Source of the DNA: Nitrospinota bacterium
Lineage (GTDB): Bacteria; UBA8248
Assembly: GCA_003506735.1 (NCBI GenBank)
Contig: DNYS01000104.1
Span: forward strand, 2,088-8,914
Direction of reading: 5' to 3'
Length of the DNA: 6,827 bases
Shown one piece after another: positions 6,730 through 6,827 of the stretch. The notes under the pieces are model-generated. The model made no database searches, had not been told where the DNA came from, and was given only the letters and a program-made list of their open reading frames with translations. Both the position numbers and the translations under genes were made by a program. The number at the start of each line of letters is the position of its first letter. The stretch's first letter is position 1.

Positions 6730-6827
6730 ATGAGCATGGACCGCCACCCGGATATTCCTGATCGGTTTCTCGTCGCCATCGGCGGGAACGCCACCCATCC
6801 GCCCGGCATTATTGGCACCCCGGAAGA
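6730..6827 (+). CDS. arcC: Carbamate kinase, N-terminal fragment (runs off the window)
   Basis: Thirty-two codons are visible, in frame after a TGA at 6721-6723. The alternative start is ATG 6736. Residues 13-20 read FLVAIGGN, the first strand and Gly-rich loop of the amino-acid-kinase fold, and the following ATHPPGIIGTPE matches the carbamate kinase N-terminus in position (canonical form: VVALGGNALLxRGE). Carbamate kinase transfers phosphate from carbamoyl phosphate to ADP, giving ATP plus carbamate, which decays to ammonia and CO2. Next to FdrA and DUF1116 it is the expected terminal, energy-conserving step, as YbcF/AllK is in the E. coli allantoin cluster. The call rests on a short stretch plus context. 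Other amino-acid kinases share the GGN loop, but the context makes carbamate kinase by far the best choice. Confidence 0.82.
   Translation, partial: MSMDRHPDIPDRFLVAIGGNATHPPGIIGTPE

Noticed and set aside
6672..6761. 29-codon sense reading overlapping the carbamate kinase start, considered as a leader peptide or remnant gene
   Set aside because: It has no recognisable motif, its purine-rich ribosome-site candidate lies too close to the ATG, and it overlaps the better-supported carbamate kinase frame.

Overview
The window reads as one bacterial catabolic operon on the + strand, with a second transcription unit possibly starting at the right edge. Coding density is high, Shine-Dalgarno sites are AGGAG-like, one start is a GTG that overlaps the preceding stop, and the codons are GC-rich. 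This fits a bacterium, perhaps an uncultivated proteobacterium-like lineage, but the sequence alone does not fix the taxon. I see no mobile elements, tRNA or rRNA genes, or CRISPR arrays.

Layout: (1) 2-2734 is the 3' part of a fused HyuA-HyuB protein of the hydantoinase/5-oxoprolinase/acetone carboxylase family, open at the left edge. (2) 2798-3517 is a metal-dependent cyclase-family hydrolase (kynurenine formamidase/isatin hydrolase fold). (3) 3544-5112 is FdrA, homologous to AllF of Escherichia coli. (4) 5109-6527 is a DUF1116 protein, homologous to YlbE/AllG, translationally coupled to fdrA. (5) 6528-6729 is non-coding, with AT-rich patches. (6) 6730 to the right edge is the first 32 codons of a carbamate kinase. 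It is easy to miss because it is cut off by the window edge.

Together the genes suggest a pathway that opens a cyclic amide, imide or ureide (HyuAB, which uses ATP in characterised members, and/or the cyclase). The carbamoyl group of the linear product would then pass to phosphate (FdrA with DUF1116, the oxamate carbamoyltransferase-type complex), and carbamate kinase would make ATP from the carbamoyl phosphate. In E. coli the FdrA/YlbE/YlbF/carbamate kinase set ends the allantoin-oxalurate route. Here the upstream allantoin genes are replaced by a ring-opening module, so the substrate is probably different. The third E. coli subunit (YlbF/AllH, DUF2877) is not visible. The most notable points are this gene combination, an apparent move of a ~45-residue module between the FdrA C-terminus and the DUF1116 N-terminus, and non-consensus residues in conserved HyuA/HyuB motifs.
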